DNA of 64,000 bases from Cordylochernes scorpioides (taxonomy: Eukaryota > Arthropoda > Arachnida > Pseudoscorpiones > Chernetidae), in assembly GCA_030710605.1 (NCBI GenBank), contig CP092869.1, positions 11,371,425 through 11,435,424 of the forward strand, written 5' to 3'. Shown piece after piece: positions 21,551 to 32,555 of this stretch. Every line of letters starts with the position of its first letter. Position 1 is the first letter of the stretch. Both the position numbers and the translations under genes were made by a program. The notes beneath the pieces are model-generated. The model had not been told where the DNA came from and did not search any database. It saw only the letters and a program-made list of their open reading frames with translations.

Positions 21551-21819
21551 AAAAGTATTATTACAAGTCACCTCGACAAAGCATTATCGCAAAGTATCGC
21601 GGTAAAAGTATTATTACAAGTCACCTCGACAAAAGTATTATCGCAAAGTATCGCGGTAAAAGTATTATTGCAAGTCATCTCGACAAAGTATTATCGCAAA
21701 GTATCGCGGTAAAAGTATTATTGCAAGTCATCTCGACAAAGTATTATCGCAAAGTATCGCGGTAAAAGTATTATTGCAAAATCATCTCGATAAAAAGTAT
21801 TATCGCAAAGTATCGCGGT
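21551..21819 (+). repeat. Five-copy tandem repeat in gypsy-1 leader
   Basis: Units of 53, 54, 53, 53 and 56 bp starting at 21551, 21604, 21658, 21711 and 21764. Each reads AAAAGTATTATT(A/G)CAAGTCA, then CTCGACAAAG, then TATCGCAAAGTATCGCGGT. It lies between the LTR and the gag frame, with no ORF. Confidence 0.9.
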
Positions 21820-21883
21820 AAAAAGAAAAAAAAGTATTGTCTCAAAATTACCAAAGAAAAATTGATTTCGTTTAAAGAAATAA

Positions 21884-24800
21884 TTGAAACAGTACGTATC
21901 TGGTTTAGTCAGTTTTATTTGTTTATTTAAAAAAATTTTGCCTTGTTTATTTTTCCTTTTGAAAAACATTACTTATTTAGCGAAAGTAAGGAAATGCGAT
22001 TTGAGCAAGTTGGCGTATGAACTCGGCGAGGTAGTACCGCCAGAGAGCAGGATCGTCGACTTAAAACACCTTATTTTGAATAGCCAATCCTACGAAGAAG
22101 AATTTGCAAAGCAACTGTTGGAGACTCTGATCAAGGATCGGGAACGAATCGAGGAGCGGGAACGAATCGAGGATCGGAAACGAATCGAGGATCGGGAACG
22201 AATCGAACGGGAACGAAAAGAACAAATGGCAATGGAATTCGAGCTTGAGAAGCTGCGCATCCAGACTACACGCGGAAACGACGATACGTCTCGAAGTACC
22301 AGCAATGACGCACATAACGAGATACGTAAACTGATGCCCAAGTACGAGTCGAAGGACAATGATTTGAGTTTTTACCTAATTCTTTTCGAAAGACAGGCAA
22401 AGCGACTAGGATTGGATGAAGACCAATGGGCGTTCAGCCTCCTAGGATTGCTACCTTACGAAATGACTCAATTAATCGCTCGGGAGACAGAAGAACAAAG
22501 CGGCGATTATAGGTTCGTGAAAAGGTTGCTCCTAAAACGGTACAAGTTGAGCCCCGAACAATTCAGACAAAAATTCGAGAAGCACGAGAGATCTCAAAAG
22601 GGTTCCTGGAGAGACTTCGCTTTCGAATTGCGAGGATATTTCAACGAATGGATCGAAGGGATGAACGTGGAAAATTTCGACGCCCTAAAGGATTTGTCCG
22701 TCACTAACCAGCTAAAGAAAAAAGTTCCAAATGTGCTGCGTAATCATCTCATTGACGATTGGACCAAGTTAAACAACCCAGATGAGTTGGCGGATAAACT
22801 GGACGAGTACGAAAATGTTCGCACCGAGATGGGACCTCCGCATTGGAATGCGAAACACCTCATACCACCGTCGTTTCAGCAGAAATCTGCGAGATTCCCC
22901 AACCAAAGCGAAGTTAAAGAGACTAAACAAGGAACGAATGTTTCGGGTCAAGACGCTGCAAGGAACGAAATCAGTGAAACGTACCCTAACACCTTGAGGA
23001 GAATGGTCAACCGTACGATCAGAAACGATAAGGGAGAACCGAAGTGCTTCAACTGCAATCAGTTTGGACACATTGCCAGAGACTGCCCAGCACCCAGGAC
23101 TACGTTGACATGCCGAGGATGCGGTCAAACGGGACACAAGGAAAGGAATTGCACAAGACCCAAAGAAGGACTAAAAGTAGCCAACCTGGAAGTCGAAGGA
23201 CTGGAGACTGTCCCGCCAGATGTATATTTGAAGGATGTCAAGATCGACAACAAGGAAACCGTGAAGGCAATGATAGACACCGGGAGCAGCAGTTGTCTAA
23301 TGAGAGAATCGGTCGCAAGGAGGATCAGCATCGACATCGAACCAGACTCGACTAGTCTGTACGGCATCGGTAACCAGACTGCACCAGCTGCCAGGACCGT
23401 TGGGAAGACGACAGTCGACCTGGAGATTGATTGCATCGACGGAAGGGAAATCACTGTATTCATCGTCAACGATGATGCCCAACCCTATGACCTATTAATT
23501 AGAAGAACATGGACAGATCTGCCCTACGTATCCTTCGCCAGAATTGGTAAAAACTTGCATATTGGCTATTCATCCGAATTTCCGTTTGCTAATCTGCAAG
23601 AAGAAATCAAGTCGCGTCGCATCGAACTGAGAGCAACCGAAACTGTTCAGTTGGAGAGCGACTCCATTAACTTTACAAGTGCAATCACAGACGAGGTAAA
23701 GGACGGATATGTATTGTTCACAGGAGTAGATGACGCCTGTGTCGATTCCCTATTGGAAGTGGTCGACGGAAAGACGACCGTACCCATCATCTCAGCTGGC
23801 AAGGGCAAGTTGAGAGTAAGGAAGAACCAATGTGTAGGGCGGGTTGAACTACTGAACCTTGATGATATTGTTGTTAACCTGGACGTCGCAGAGGATTCGT
23901 TTCAGACTAAAAATGAAGAGAAGAGGGAAGGACAAGACCAAATGAAACGTAAGCGCCCCATACTGCCTGAGGACATCAACGTCAATCATTCTCTGACTTC
24001 GAAAGAGAGACAAGAAATCCTAGATGTAGTAAACGAGTATAGAGACTGTTTCGCTCTTGGCATGGAGGAATTAGGGTGCACCGATGTCACCAAGATGGAC
24101 ATTAAGGAGGTTGATGGAAGCAAGCCAGTCTGTCTGAGACCGTATAAGACGACTGCAAGTGAACGCGAAGCAATCAGGGAGATTGTCAGAGAGTGGAAGG
24201 ACAATGGAATAGTCACGGAAACTAGATCACCCTACGCTAGTCCCGTCCTACTTGTGAGGAAGAAAACTGGAGATCATCATCTGGTGGTAGATTATAGGAG
24301 ACTCAACATTCAAACAGTTAAGGACAAGTTCCCATTACCAAGGATAGACGACCTTCTGGAAGGCCTAAGGGATGCGAAATTCTTCACCACTCTGGATCTG
24401 GCGCATGGATATCTGCAGATACCACTGACCGATAAGGCAAAATTAAAGACAGCATTCATCACCCCAGATGATACAGGTCAATTCGAAAGGATGATTTTTG
24501 GACTCGCCAACGCACCAGCTGAATTCCAAAGACTGATGCACACTGTCCTAGGTCCGCTGCTGAACAAGAAGGCATTCTGCTATCTCGACGACGTGATTAT
24601 CCCGGCAAAGGATTGGCGGGAGATGATCGAAAGGTTGAGGGAAGTCCTCGAAAGAATAAGATCAGCGAAGTTGTCACTGAAACCCTCTAAATGCGAGTTC
24701 GGAAGGAGGGAAGTTGAGTTCTTAGGGTATGTCATCATTACAGGCGGACTTAAGCCAGGCCCAAGAAAGATCAAAGCGATAGAAGAATTTCCAGAACCCA

Positions 24801-25885
24801 AGAATGTCCACGACATACGACGCTTTCTGGGACTGACGAACTTCTTCAGACGATTTGTAAAGGACTTCGCGAGGAAAGCAGAACCGCTAAGCAGACTTAC
24901 GAAGAAAGGTTCACAATTTGAATGGAAGGAAGAACAGCGAAGGTCATTTGGAGGACTACGAAAGGATCTGGTCGAATATCCGGTACTAGCTCATTACAAC
25001 CCTGAACTCAAGACAGAAGTACATTGCGACGCGAGTGCTGAGGGATTAGCAGGAATGGTGCTACAGATGGACGAAGACTGCAAATGGCGCTTGGTCTACT
25101 GTGTGAGCAAGAAGACAACAGAGGCCGAGAAGATGTACCACTCAAGCAAATTGGAGCTGATGGCGATAGTGTGGGCCTTGGATCGACTACGTCAGTTCCT
25201 CGTAGGAATCAAGTTTACAGTGGTTACAGATTGCCAAGCACTGGTCTACATGAACGCGAAGAAGACTACAAATCCTCAGATAGCGCGATGGTACAATCTG
25301 ATTCAGGAATACGATTTCGAAATTCGACATAAACCAGGGGAGAAGATGGCCCACGTAGACGGAATGAGTAGAGCTCCAGTCGACGACCCTAGAGACACGA
25401 TGGAGGAAATCGTGGAGAAAAACCTTGAAGTGTGCCTCACAATCACACTGGAAGAACAAATCTTGATGATTCAGCATTCCGACCCTGAATTGAGAGACCT
25501 GATCCAGATCTTTCGAAAGGACCCGTGTGATAGGACAGTAGGAGAACAAAATAGAATTAACGACTACAGCTACAAAGGAGGCAGACTTTTCCGCATGGTG
25601 AAAAATGGAGAAGAGGAACGAGCCCTGTATGTTATACCCAAAAGTATGAGGAAAAGCTTAGTTGTCAAATTCCATGATCTAATGGGACATTTTGCGACTG
25701 ATAGGACTGTCAACAAAATTAAGGAATTGTACTGGTTTCCTTCAATGAAGAGGTACGTTCGACGCCATGTGGCTATGTGTCTCGAGTGTCTAATTAACAA
25801 AGTTCCCAGGGAAAACAACAAGGCTTCCTACATCCCATTAAGTCAGGCAAGAGACCGTTTTCCATCGTACACATGGACCACGTAG
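21884..25885 (+). CDS. gypsy-1 Gag-Pol polyprotein (gag, protease, RT, RNase H, integrase N-terminus)
   Basis: 1333 residues in one frame, so gag and pol are fused without a frameshift. The first ~40 residues are hydrophobic and T-rich and may not be translated; KVRKCDLSKLAYELGE near residue 36 looks like the real gag start region. A basic/acidic stretch of ERIE(E/D)R repeats (about residues 86-113) follows. The capsid region shares features with SCAN-related gags (WRDFAFELRGYFNEWIEG). Two zinc knuckles are CFNCNQFGHIARDC (about 387) and CRGCGQTGHKERNC. Protease IDTGSS is near 465. RT has LDLAHGYLQIP, FGLANAPAEFQR and YLDD (near 900). RNase H has HCDAS, SKLELMAIVWAL, TDCQAL and VDGMSRA. Integrase HHCC (HDLMGH, CLEC) is near 1265-1305. 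The frame ends at 25885, just before the integrase core. Confidence 0.92.
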   Translation: MKQYVSGLVSFICLFKKILPCLFFLLKNITYLAKVRKCDLSKLAYELGEVVPPESRIVDLKHLILNSQSYEEEFAKQLLETLIKDRERIEERERIEDRKRIEDRERIERERKEQMAMEFELEKLRIQTTRGNDDTSRSTSNDAHNEIRKLMPKYESKDNDLSFYLILFERQAKRLGLDEDQWAFSLLGLLPYEMTQLIARETEEQSGDYRFVKRLLLKRYKLSPEQFRQKFEKHERSQKGSWRDFAFELRGYFNEWIEGMNVENFDALKDLSVTNQLKKKVPNVLRNHLIDDWTKLNNPDELADKLDEYENVRTEMGPPHWNAKHLIPPSFQQKSARFPNQSEVKETKQGTNVSGQDAARNEISETYPNTLRRMVNRTIRNDKGEPKCFNCNQFGHIARDCPAPRTTLTCRGCGQTGHKERNCTRPKEGLKVANLEVEGLETVPPDVYLKDVKIDNKETVKAMIDTGSSSCLMRESVARRISIDIEPDSTSLYGIGNQTAPAARTVGKTTVDLEIDCIDGREITVFIVNDDAQPYDLLIRRTWTDLPYVSFARIGKNLHIGYSSEFPFANLQEEIKSRRIELRATETVQLESDSINFTSAITDEVKDGYVLFTGVDDACVDSLLEVVDGKTTVPIISAGKGKLRVRKNQCVGRVELLNLDDIVVNLDVAEDSFQTKNEEKREGQDQMKRKRPILPEDINVNHSLTSKERQEILDVVNEYRDCFALGMEELGCTDVTKMDIKEVDGSKPVCLRPYKTTASEREAIREIVREWKDNGIVTETRSPYASPVLLVRKKTGDHHLVVDYRRLNIQTVKDKFPLPRIDDLLEGLRDAKFFTTLDLAHGYLQIPLTDKAKLKTAFITPDDTGQFERMIFGLANAPAEFQRLMHTVLGPLLNKKAFCYLDDVIIPAKDWREMIERLREVLERIRSAKLSLKPSKCEFGRREVEFLGYVIITGGLKPGPRKIKAIEEFPEPKNVHDIRRFLGLTNFFRRFVKDFARKAEPLSRLTKKGSQFEWKEEQRRSFGGLRKDLVEYPVLAHYNPELKTEVHCDASAEGLAGMVLQMDEDCKWRLVYCVSKKTTEAEKMYHSSKLELMAIVWALDRLRQFLVGIKFTVVTDCQALVYMNAKKTTNPQIARWYNLIQEYDFEIRHKPGEKMAHVDGMSRAPVDDPRDTMEEIVEKNLEVCLTITLEEQILMIQHSDPELRDLIQIFRKDPCDRTVGEQNRINDYSYKGGRLFRMVKNGEEERALYVIPKSMRKSLVVKFHDLMGHFATDRTVNKIKELYWFPSMKRYVRRHVAMCLECLINKVPRENNKASYIPLSQARDRFPSYTWTT

Positions 25886-26826
25886 GCCCCTTCGTGAGAA
25901 GTACAAAAGGTAACCAGGAACTTTTAGTGATTGTCGATAATCTGACAAGATTTGTCCGATTAAGCCCTGTAAGGAATACATCGACGCAGAACGTCCTGAA
26001 GGTAATGAAAAGTTTTGTGAATGATTTCGGACTACCCGACAAGATCATCAGCGACAGAGGGTCATGTTTTACCTCAAGGCAATTTGAAGAATTCTGTCGA
26101 GGAAATGGAATACATCATACTCTGAACCCTACGAAACATCCGCAAGGGAACGGGATGGTCGAAAGAGTGAACCGAACAGTATTGTCCACTATAGCAACCA
26201 GTATCGAGGATCCGCGACGGAAGGATTGGGACCTGAAGATCAAGGAGGTAGAGCGAGACCTGAACAATGCGGTGAACAAGACGACGAATAAAACACCGTT
26301 CGAAACACTCCACGGCTATTCCCCTCGATTCCACGATGGGATACTTAGAAGATTAGCCGACGAAGACGTGGACCCATGGACCGAGCCGGATAGAATTCAA
26401 GAGAGTGTGAGATCCCAAATTGAGAATAAACAAGAAATTATGAAGACATACTACGATAAGAAGAGGTGCCGTACAATCCAATTCGAAGTAGGAGAAATTG
26501 TAGTGATGAGGCATGTACCCAAAATGACGGGTGAACCAACCAAGGCACAACCCAAATATCGAGGACCTTTGATAATTACCGAGGTTCTGCAAAGCGACAC
26601 GTATAGAGTGACTCAGTTAAGCGAAAGAACCAGTGGACGGTTCTACACGACAACGGCCCATATCAGTCAACTGAAGTCTTGGCACAGTGAAGAAGATGAC
26701 TCAGCTACAGAAGAAAGTCCGGACGAGGAGCCAGAAGTGGAAGATACCCCCCGACGCAACCCACGACGTTCCTGCAACGCAAGGTTCAATCGAGAACGAT
26801 TGAAATCCAGGAATGGCCGAATGTAG
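25873..26826 (+). pseudogene. gypsy-1 integrase core and C-terminus (shifted frame)
   Basis: 317 residues in the frame adjacent to the main polyprotein. It starts MDHVGPFVRSTKGNQ and holds the integrase catalytic triad: D in MDHVGPF, D in ISDRGSCFTS and E in GMVERVNRT, with normal spacing. A GPY-type motif (YRGPLIITEVLQSDTYRV) is near residue 230. The 5' end overlaps the previous frame by 13 bases. Loss of one base around 25855 explains the shift, so this is a broken part of the polyprotein and not a separate gene. The TAG stop (26824-26826) lies inside the 3' LTR, which starts at 26822. Confidence 0.88.
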
Positions 26827-27043
26827 GCGCCATCCCGACCAGAGAACCACAGATAAACAGATTATAAACGCACAGAATATAGAATCCGAGCTCCCCAGTA
26901 GAAGGAATACCCGGAAGACGACGGTACTCTCTGTTACATGTGTTGTTCACTATTATGATTTTGTTTTAATAAACGCTACTAAATTATTTTCATTGGATCA
27001 TCTCTTTCTTTTTCCCAGTAAGAAACGCCTACGGAAGCCAACA
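26822..27043 (+). repeat. gypsy-1 3' LTR
   Basis: 222 bp, TGTAGG...CCAACA, followed by ATAT. The sequence directly upstream is only weakly purine-rich, so the polypurine tract is not obvious. Confidence 0.93.
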
Positions 27044-27047
27044 ATAT

Positions 27048-27515
27048 AAAAAATAAAAATAATACAATTTTCAAATATCCTGAGAATATACATTTTTATT
27101 TTTATATTTTAAAAATACACAAAGTTTGGAGCGGGACGTTTCACAAGAGTGACATCCACGGCCCCAATTTATAATTGTAACGAATAGTATTTGAATCAGG
27201 TAAAACCTGGGTGTTGCCTGGGTCATTCGGCTAGTTGGTCATAAAGTAACCACGGTAAAAACACTGACAAAACGCTTATCCACACATTATTCTCTCTGTA
27301 TTTCAAAATCCTTTGAAAAAACAATAGATACAAGCTGTATAGATACTGTCAGGAAATCATACTTCTAGAACTCTTGTTGAAGGACATGTTGGCCCGAAAG
27401 ATAGAGAAATAAAAAATAGTTAAAGATACTTAGCCCTGGATTACTTTAAAATTTCAAAAACAGGGATGAATATCATTTTGAAAATAGAGCAATCTATAAA
27501 TAAATCTTTAAACAA
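27048..27515. other. Intergenic, no gene seen
   Basis: AT-rich, no long ORF. A moderately GC-rich stretch at about 27125-27250 (GAGCGGGACGTTTCACAAGA, CCTGGGTGTTGCCTGGGTC) has no match elsewhere in the window. Confidence 0.5.
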
Positions 27516-27745
27516 AAAGGCATATATTGGATCAAAATATCATTTATTTTAACAATATTTCAATTGGCTGAACGCCAACCTTTATCAAGGTATTATACTG
27601 TGCAACATATTTAATATGTGTCAACAACACTAATTGTACACACATTAAATATGTTATAACACCTTGTGATAAAGGTCGGCGTTCAGCCAACTGAAATATT
27701 GGTAAAATAAATGATATTTTGATCCAATATATGCCTCTTTATTTA
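27516..27745. mobile_element. Foldback element resembling inverted PLE termini
   Basis: Arms of about 100 bp. Left (minus-strand sense) and right (plus-strand) each read GATAAAGGT(T/C)GGCGTTCAGCC, then AA(T/C)TGAAATATTG, then AAAATAAATGATATTTTGATCC. The unit has a stem, GTTC loop, GAAA and then AATAAA, like the hammerhead-like end of PLEs, with a degenerate first box. No coding sequence. Confidence 0.62.
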
Positions 27746-28240
27746 AAATGATGAATATTTATACTATTAAATGATAATATCAAAGACTATGTTAATATAT
27801 TCGTCAATACCTTAACCAAGAATTGCTTTCAAGTGCCAGTTGTCTAAAGTAGAAAGACCCAATACAATAATAGATGAAGACATGCGATATTTTTAGTTGT
27901 ATGGGTTATTAAACTTGAGAAATCGCTGGGAGGATTCACCATTGATAATCAGACCTCTCTCTCAATATTTTCTATTGCTATGAGGAGAGGAGGAAATGAT
28001 TTATTAGAAAAATAATAAAGCGTGTGTTATGTAATTTCACTTTTCTTGCTTAAAAAAAGATTATTTTTGTAAGACTTGAAAGAAAAAGGAGTTAGGTGAA
28101 GATGAAACATGGGAACGATGCTATAAATATCGACGGGTAACCATAAGAGCGGCTCCAGCTTCAAGATAATGTGATAAATATGATCATTAGTGATAATATG
28201 GCAATACTTATTTATTTTGTTGAATTCTGTTCCACTAGTG

Positions 28241-28445
28241 CAGAGGTCGGCAAACTGCGGCTTGTGAGCCACATGCGGCTCTTTGGATGTGAAGCTGCGG
28301 CTCTTTATATAGTTCCATACGCAAATATTATTTATGCGAGTACTATTTATTGTTGGGAAGAAAATATTTTTGGCTCTTTAAAAAATTTGAAATTTTGTAA
28401 ATTGTAATTTTTGACTCTTCTGACTCAAAAGTTTGCCGACCCCTA
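28241..28445 (+). mobile_element. hAT MITE (hAT-1), unit A
   Basis: Terminal inverted repeats CAGAGGTCGGCAAACTGCGG and, complementary, GTTTGCCGACCCCTA. Flanks CACTAGTG and CACTAGGA are an 8-bp duplication with two changes. 205 bp, non-coding. Confidence 0.82.
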
Positions 28446-28624
28446 CACTAGGACGCTCTGCCATCTGAAAATCTTATATGCTCATGGTCGAATTATGTCT
28501 TCTTTGATTTTAATACGTACTTATTTCTGTGAACCACAGTGGTAACATATACCGCTTAGTATATCAATATGCTAGATTAGATTCAGGTAGGTTATATTAG
28601 TTTAGTTTACGTTTTTCTTTTAGG

Positions 28625-29155
28625 CAGTCCTGGCCTACCCGCGGCCGCCGTGAAAATATTTTCGGCTCGCCATTTAACTTTATATTTCTTTTGTAACTTT
28701 CATTTCTCGTCTGTATATTCAAAAACAGAAAATATATTGGAATATTTATAATAATTTTTCATTTAAAATAGGTCCCACAATTTTAAAATACATATTTGAT
28801 TCCATAAATAGGAAGAAAAAGGTTAGGAATAATGGTAATTAATAGAGAAATATTTTTTATTTTAAATTGTTATTATTATTATTTTTTAAAAAAAGCAGCT
28901 GAAAAATAATGAATGAAAAACATTAAGCATCAAGAAGGTATTAAGTATTTTTAAATACATTTTAATGTTAAAATTTTGATATAGTTAGAGTTGTTACACC
29001 TTGTTTACGATTCGAAAGTCAAGGAGTCAAGGTAAATTTCGGTTTTTGTAACTAAATATAATATATTATTATTAAACAAAAATTTACAATATTTACTTGC
29101 AAAAAAAAATCATTTCATATGTGGCCCGTGGCGTCATTTAGGTTGGCCAGGACTG
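28625..29155 (+). mobile_element. hAT MITE (hAT-2), unit A
   Basis: Ends CAGTCCTGGCCTACC and GGTTGGCCAGGACTG. The 8-bp flanks CTTTTAGG and ATTTTAGG match at 7 of 8. A short GC-rich cap (CCGCGGCCGCCG) is followed by an AT-rich non-coding interior. Confidence 0.82.
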
Positions 29156-29702
29156 ATTTTAGGTAAGGTTAGGTTTTATTTATAAATTGAACGATTTTTG
29201 TTTTCTGCGAATTAGTCTAGCGCGGAATAATACAATCGCCGGTGGTTGATTGAGTATCTCATCTTAAACATCAAGTGGGAACCAACATTCACATACCCAA
29301 GTACTCAATTATATCTACTATAATAAAACATCTTTAAAATCGGTTTATGTATTTGTATATAGTGGATATCCAATTTATTCATTCGCTGATTGTTTTTATA
29401 TTAAAACCTGACATCAATTAGCAAATCTGGCAACTTTTTATATCAGTGACTGCATCGAGAAACAAAGTTATATATTAACATAAGAAGAAATGGTAATTCA
29501 AAAGAAAGCGAATATTAAAAAAAACGTTTTCGAGAAGTAAAAGAGAAGCACTTACTTCGAAGGAAGACATCCAAGAACAGCCGTTCGCTACTGAGAAAAA
29601 AGGAAATGCGCCATCGAAGGTGGTCCAAGGTCGCCGCAAGCTGGCGAAGCTATTGTCGAACTAACCTGTGTACATTTATACTTTGCTTTCCACTAAGCCA
29701 TT

Positions 29703-29801
29703 TATTGTTCGGAAGAAAATATTTTTTGGCTCTTTAAAAACTTTGAAATTTTGTAAATAGTAATTTTTGACTCTTCTGACTCAAAGGTTTGCCGACCCCT
29801 A
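29703..29801 (+). mobile_element. hAT-1, unit B (3' half)
   Basis: Ends GTTTGCCGACCCCTA; the 5' half was lost at the A/B recombination point. Confidence 0.75.
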
Positions 29802-29980
29802 CACTAGGACGCTCTGCCATCTGAAAATCTTATATGCTCATGGTCAAATTATGTCTTCTTTGATTTTAATACGTACTTATTTCTGTGAACCACAGTGGTA
29901 ACGTATACCGCTTAGTATATCAATATGCTAGGTTAGATTCAGGTAGGTTATATTAGTTTAGTTTACGTTTTTCTTTTAGG

Positions 29981-30495
29981 CAGGCCTGGCCTACCCGCGG
30001 CCGCCGTAAAAATATTTTCGGCTCGCCATTTAACTTTATATTTCTTTTGTAACTTTCATTTCTCGTCTGTATATTCAAAAACAGAAAATATATTGGAATA
30101 TTTATAATAATTTTTCATTTAAAATATGTCCCACAATTTTTAAAATACATATTTGATTCCATAAATAGGAAGAAAAAGGTTAGGAATAATGGTAATTAAT
30201 AGAGAAATATTTTTTTAATTTTAAATTGTTATTATTATTTTTATATCAAAAAAGCAGCCGAAAAATAATAAATAAAAACATTAAGCATCAAGGAAGTATA
30301 CAGTATTTTTTAATACATTTTAAAGTTAAAATTCGATATAGTTATAGTTTTAGAAAGTCAAAGAGTCAAGGTAAATTCCGGTTTTTGTAACTAAATATAA
30401 TATATTATTATTATACAAAAATATTTACAATATTTACTCGCAAAAAAATCATTTGCATATGTGGCCCGTGGCGTCATTCAGGTTGGCCAGGGCTG
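29981..30495 (+). mobile_element. hAT-2, unit B
   Basis: CAGGCCTGGCCTACC to GGTTGGCCAGGGCTG, same flanking octamers as unit A. Confidence 0.82.
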
Positions 30496-31644
30496 ATTTT
30501 AGGTAAGGTTAGGTTTTTTTATAAATTGTACGATTTTTGTTGTCTGCGAGTTGGTCTAGAGCGGTATAATACAATCGCCGGCGGTTGATTGAGTATCTCA
30601 TCTTAAACATCAAGTGGGAACCAACATTCACATACCCAAGTATTCAATTATATCTACTATAATAAAACATCTTTAAAATCAGTTTATGTATTTGGATATA
30701 GTAGATAACCAATTTATTCATTCGCTGATTGTTTCTATACTAATACCTAACATCAATCAGCAAATTTTGCAACTTTTTTTTTTATCTCAATGACTGCATC
30801 GAGAAACAAAGTTATATATTAACAAAAGAAGAAAAGGTAATTCAATAGAAAGAGAATATTAAAAAAAAAACGATTTCGATAAGTAAAATGGAAGCACTTA
30901 CTTCGAAGGAAGACATCCAAGAACAGCCGTTCGCTACTGAGAAAAAAGGAAATGCGTTATTAAAGGTGGTCCTAGGTCGCCGCAAGCTAGCGTAGCTACT
31001 GTCGAAATAACCTATGTACATCTATACTTTGCTTTCCACTAAGCCATTTAGCGTCAGAGTTACTATTGCTTGTTCACCTGCCAATATCCTTGAGACCAGA
31101 AAATAATTTTGAGATATACCCATTTATTTTCCCTCGGAGGGCTTTGAGTTGTTTTCTTGATTTGCCAATATGATATATTATCCTCAGCTGCTTCACCCGA
31201 TCGTCCTTTCTTAATTTGTTTGATTTTAACTTTTATATATTGTCACCCCTTCTCGCGTTAGAAAAATAATTGATGAAAGAGGGAAGTAGAAAGTGTTTTA
31301 TTCATCGATACTAAACTTGAGAAATCGTTGGGAGGATTCACCATTGATTAGTCAGACCTCTCTCTCAATATATTTCTATTTCTTTAAGGAGAGGAGGAAA
31401 TGATTTATTAGAAAAATAATTAAGCGTGTGTTGTGTAATTTCACTTTTCTTGCTTAAAAAAAATATTAGTTTTGTATGACTTGAAAGAAAAAGGAGTTAG
31501 GTGAAGATGAAACATGGGAACGATGCTATAAATATCGACCGGTAACCATAAGAGCGGCTCCAGCTTCAAGACAATGTGATAAATATGATAATTAGTGATA
31601 ATATGGCAATACTTATTTATTTTGTTGAAATCTGTTCCACTAGT

Positions 31645-31844
31645 GCAGAGGTCGGCAAACTGCGGCTTGTAAGACACATGCGGCTCTTTGGATCTGAAGC
31701 TCTTTATATAGTTATATACGCAAATATTATTTATGCGAATACTATTTATTTTGGCAAGAAAACATTTTTTGGCTCTTCAAAAACTTTGAAATTTTGTAAA
31801 TTGTAATTTTTGACTCTTTCGACTCAAAAGTTTGCCGACCCCTA
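31645..31844 (+). mobile_element. hAT-1, unit C
   Basis: CAGAGGTCGGCAAACTGCGG to GTTTGCCGACCCCTA, with CACTAGTG / CACTAGGT flanks. Confidence 0.82.
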
Positions 31845-32019
31845 CACTAGGTCACTCTGCCATCTGAAAATCTTATATGCTCATTGTCAGGATATGCCTT
31901 CTTTGATTTTAATACTTATTTCTGTGAACCACAGTGGTAAGGTAAACCGCTTAGTATATCAATAAGCTAGGCTAGATTCAGATAGATTAAATTAGTTTAG
32001 ATTACGTTTTTATTTTAGG

Positions 32020-32555
32020 CAGGCCTGGCCAACCCGCGGCCGCCGTAAAAATATTTTCGGCTCGCCATTTAACCTTATATTTCTTTTGTAACTTTCATTT
32101 ATCGTCTGTATATTCAAAAACAGAAAATATATTGAAATAATTATAATAATTTTATTTTTTTAAATATGTTCCACAATTTTTAAAATACATATTTGATTCC
32201 ATAAAAAGGAAGAAAAAAGTTAGGAATAATGGTAATAAATAGAGAAATATTTTTTATTATTTTAAATTGCTATTATTATTTTTATTTAAAAAAAGCAGCC
32301 GAAATATAATAAATAAAAACATTAAGCATGAAGGAAATATTAAGTATTTTTTCAAATACATTTTAAAGTTAAAATCTTGATATAGTTAAAGTTTTTAGAC
32401 CTTCTTTACGATTCGAAAGTCAAGGAATCAAGGTAAATTTCGGTTTTTGTAACTAAATATAATATATTATTATTAAACTAAAATTTAAAATATTTACTCG
32501 CAAAAAGATCATTTGCATATGTGGTCCGTGGCGTAATTTAGGTTGGCCAGGGCTG
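32020..32555 (+). mobile_element. hAT-2, unit C
   Basis: CAGGCCTGGCCAACC to GGTTGGCCAGGGCTG. These ends are perfectly complementary over 10 or more bases, closer to the likely ancestral ends than unit A. Confidence 0.82.

Larger units (their letters stand above)
21192..27043 (+). mobile_element. Ty3/gypsy LTR retrotransposon (gypsy-1), near complete
   Basis: 5852 bp with 222-bp LTRs, a 4-bp target-site duplication ATAT (21188-21191 and 27044-27047), and gag-protease-RT-RNase H-integrase in gypsy order. The LTRs differ at one base seen by eye (C at 21370, A at 27000), so the insertion is young. Behind the 5' LTR, TTCAGAAGTGGGATT resembles the complement of a tRNA-Leu 3' region and may be the primer site, displaced a few bases from the LTR. 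RT features recall the mdg3/micropia type, but I do not assign the clade firmly. Confidence 0.93.
27912..29702 (+). repeat. Tandem unit A of a three-copy repeat
   Basis: Starts ACTTGAGAAATCGCTGGGAG and contains hAT-1, hAT-2 and a common tail up to CTTTCCACTAAGCCATTTA. It lacks the last ~300 bp found in units B and C and switches directly into the middle of the hAT-1 element of unit B at TTTATTGTT. Confidence 0.85.
29703..31311 (+). repeat. Tandem unit B (5' deleted)
   Basis: Begins inside hAT-1 (TTGTTCGGAAGAAAATATTT) and continues collinear with units A and C, including the ~300 bp tail GCGTCAGAGTTACTATTGCT to TTGTTTTATTCATCGATA-like sequence. Confidence 0.85.

Noticed and set aside
21551-21819. 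CRISPR-like array
   Set aside because: Repeats are contiguous with no unique spacers, in a eukaryotic retrotransposon leader.
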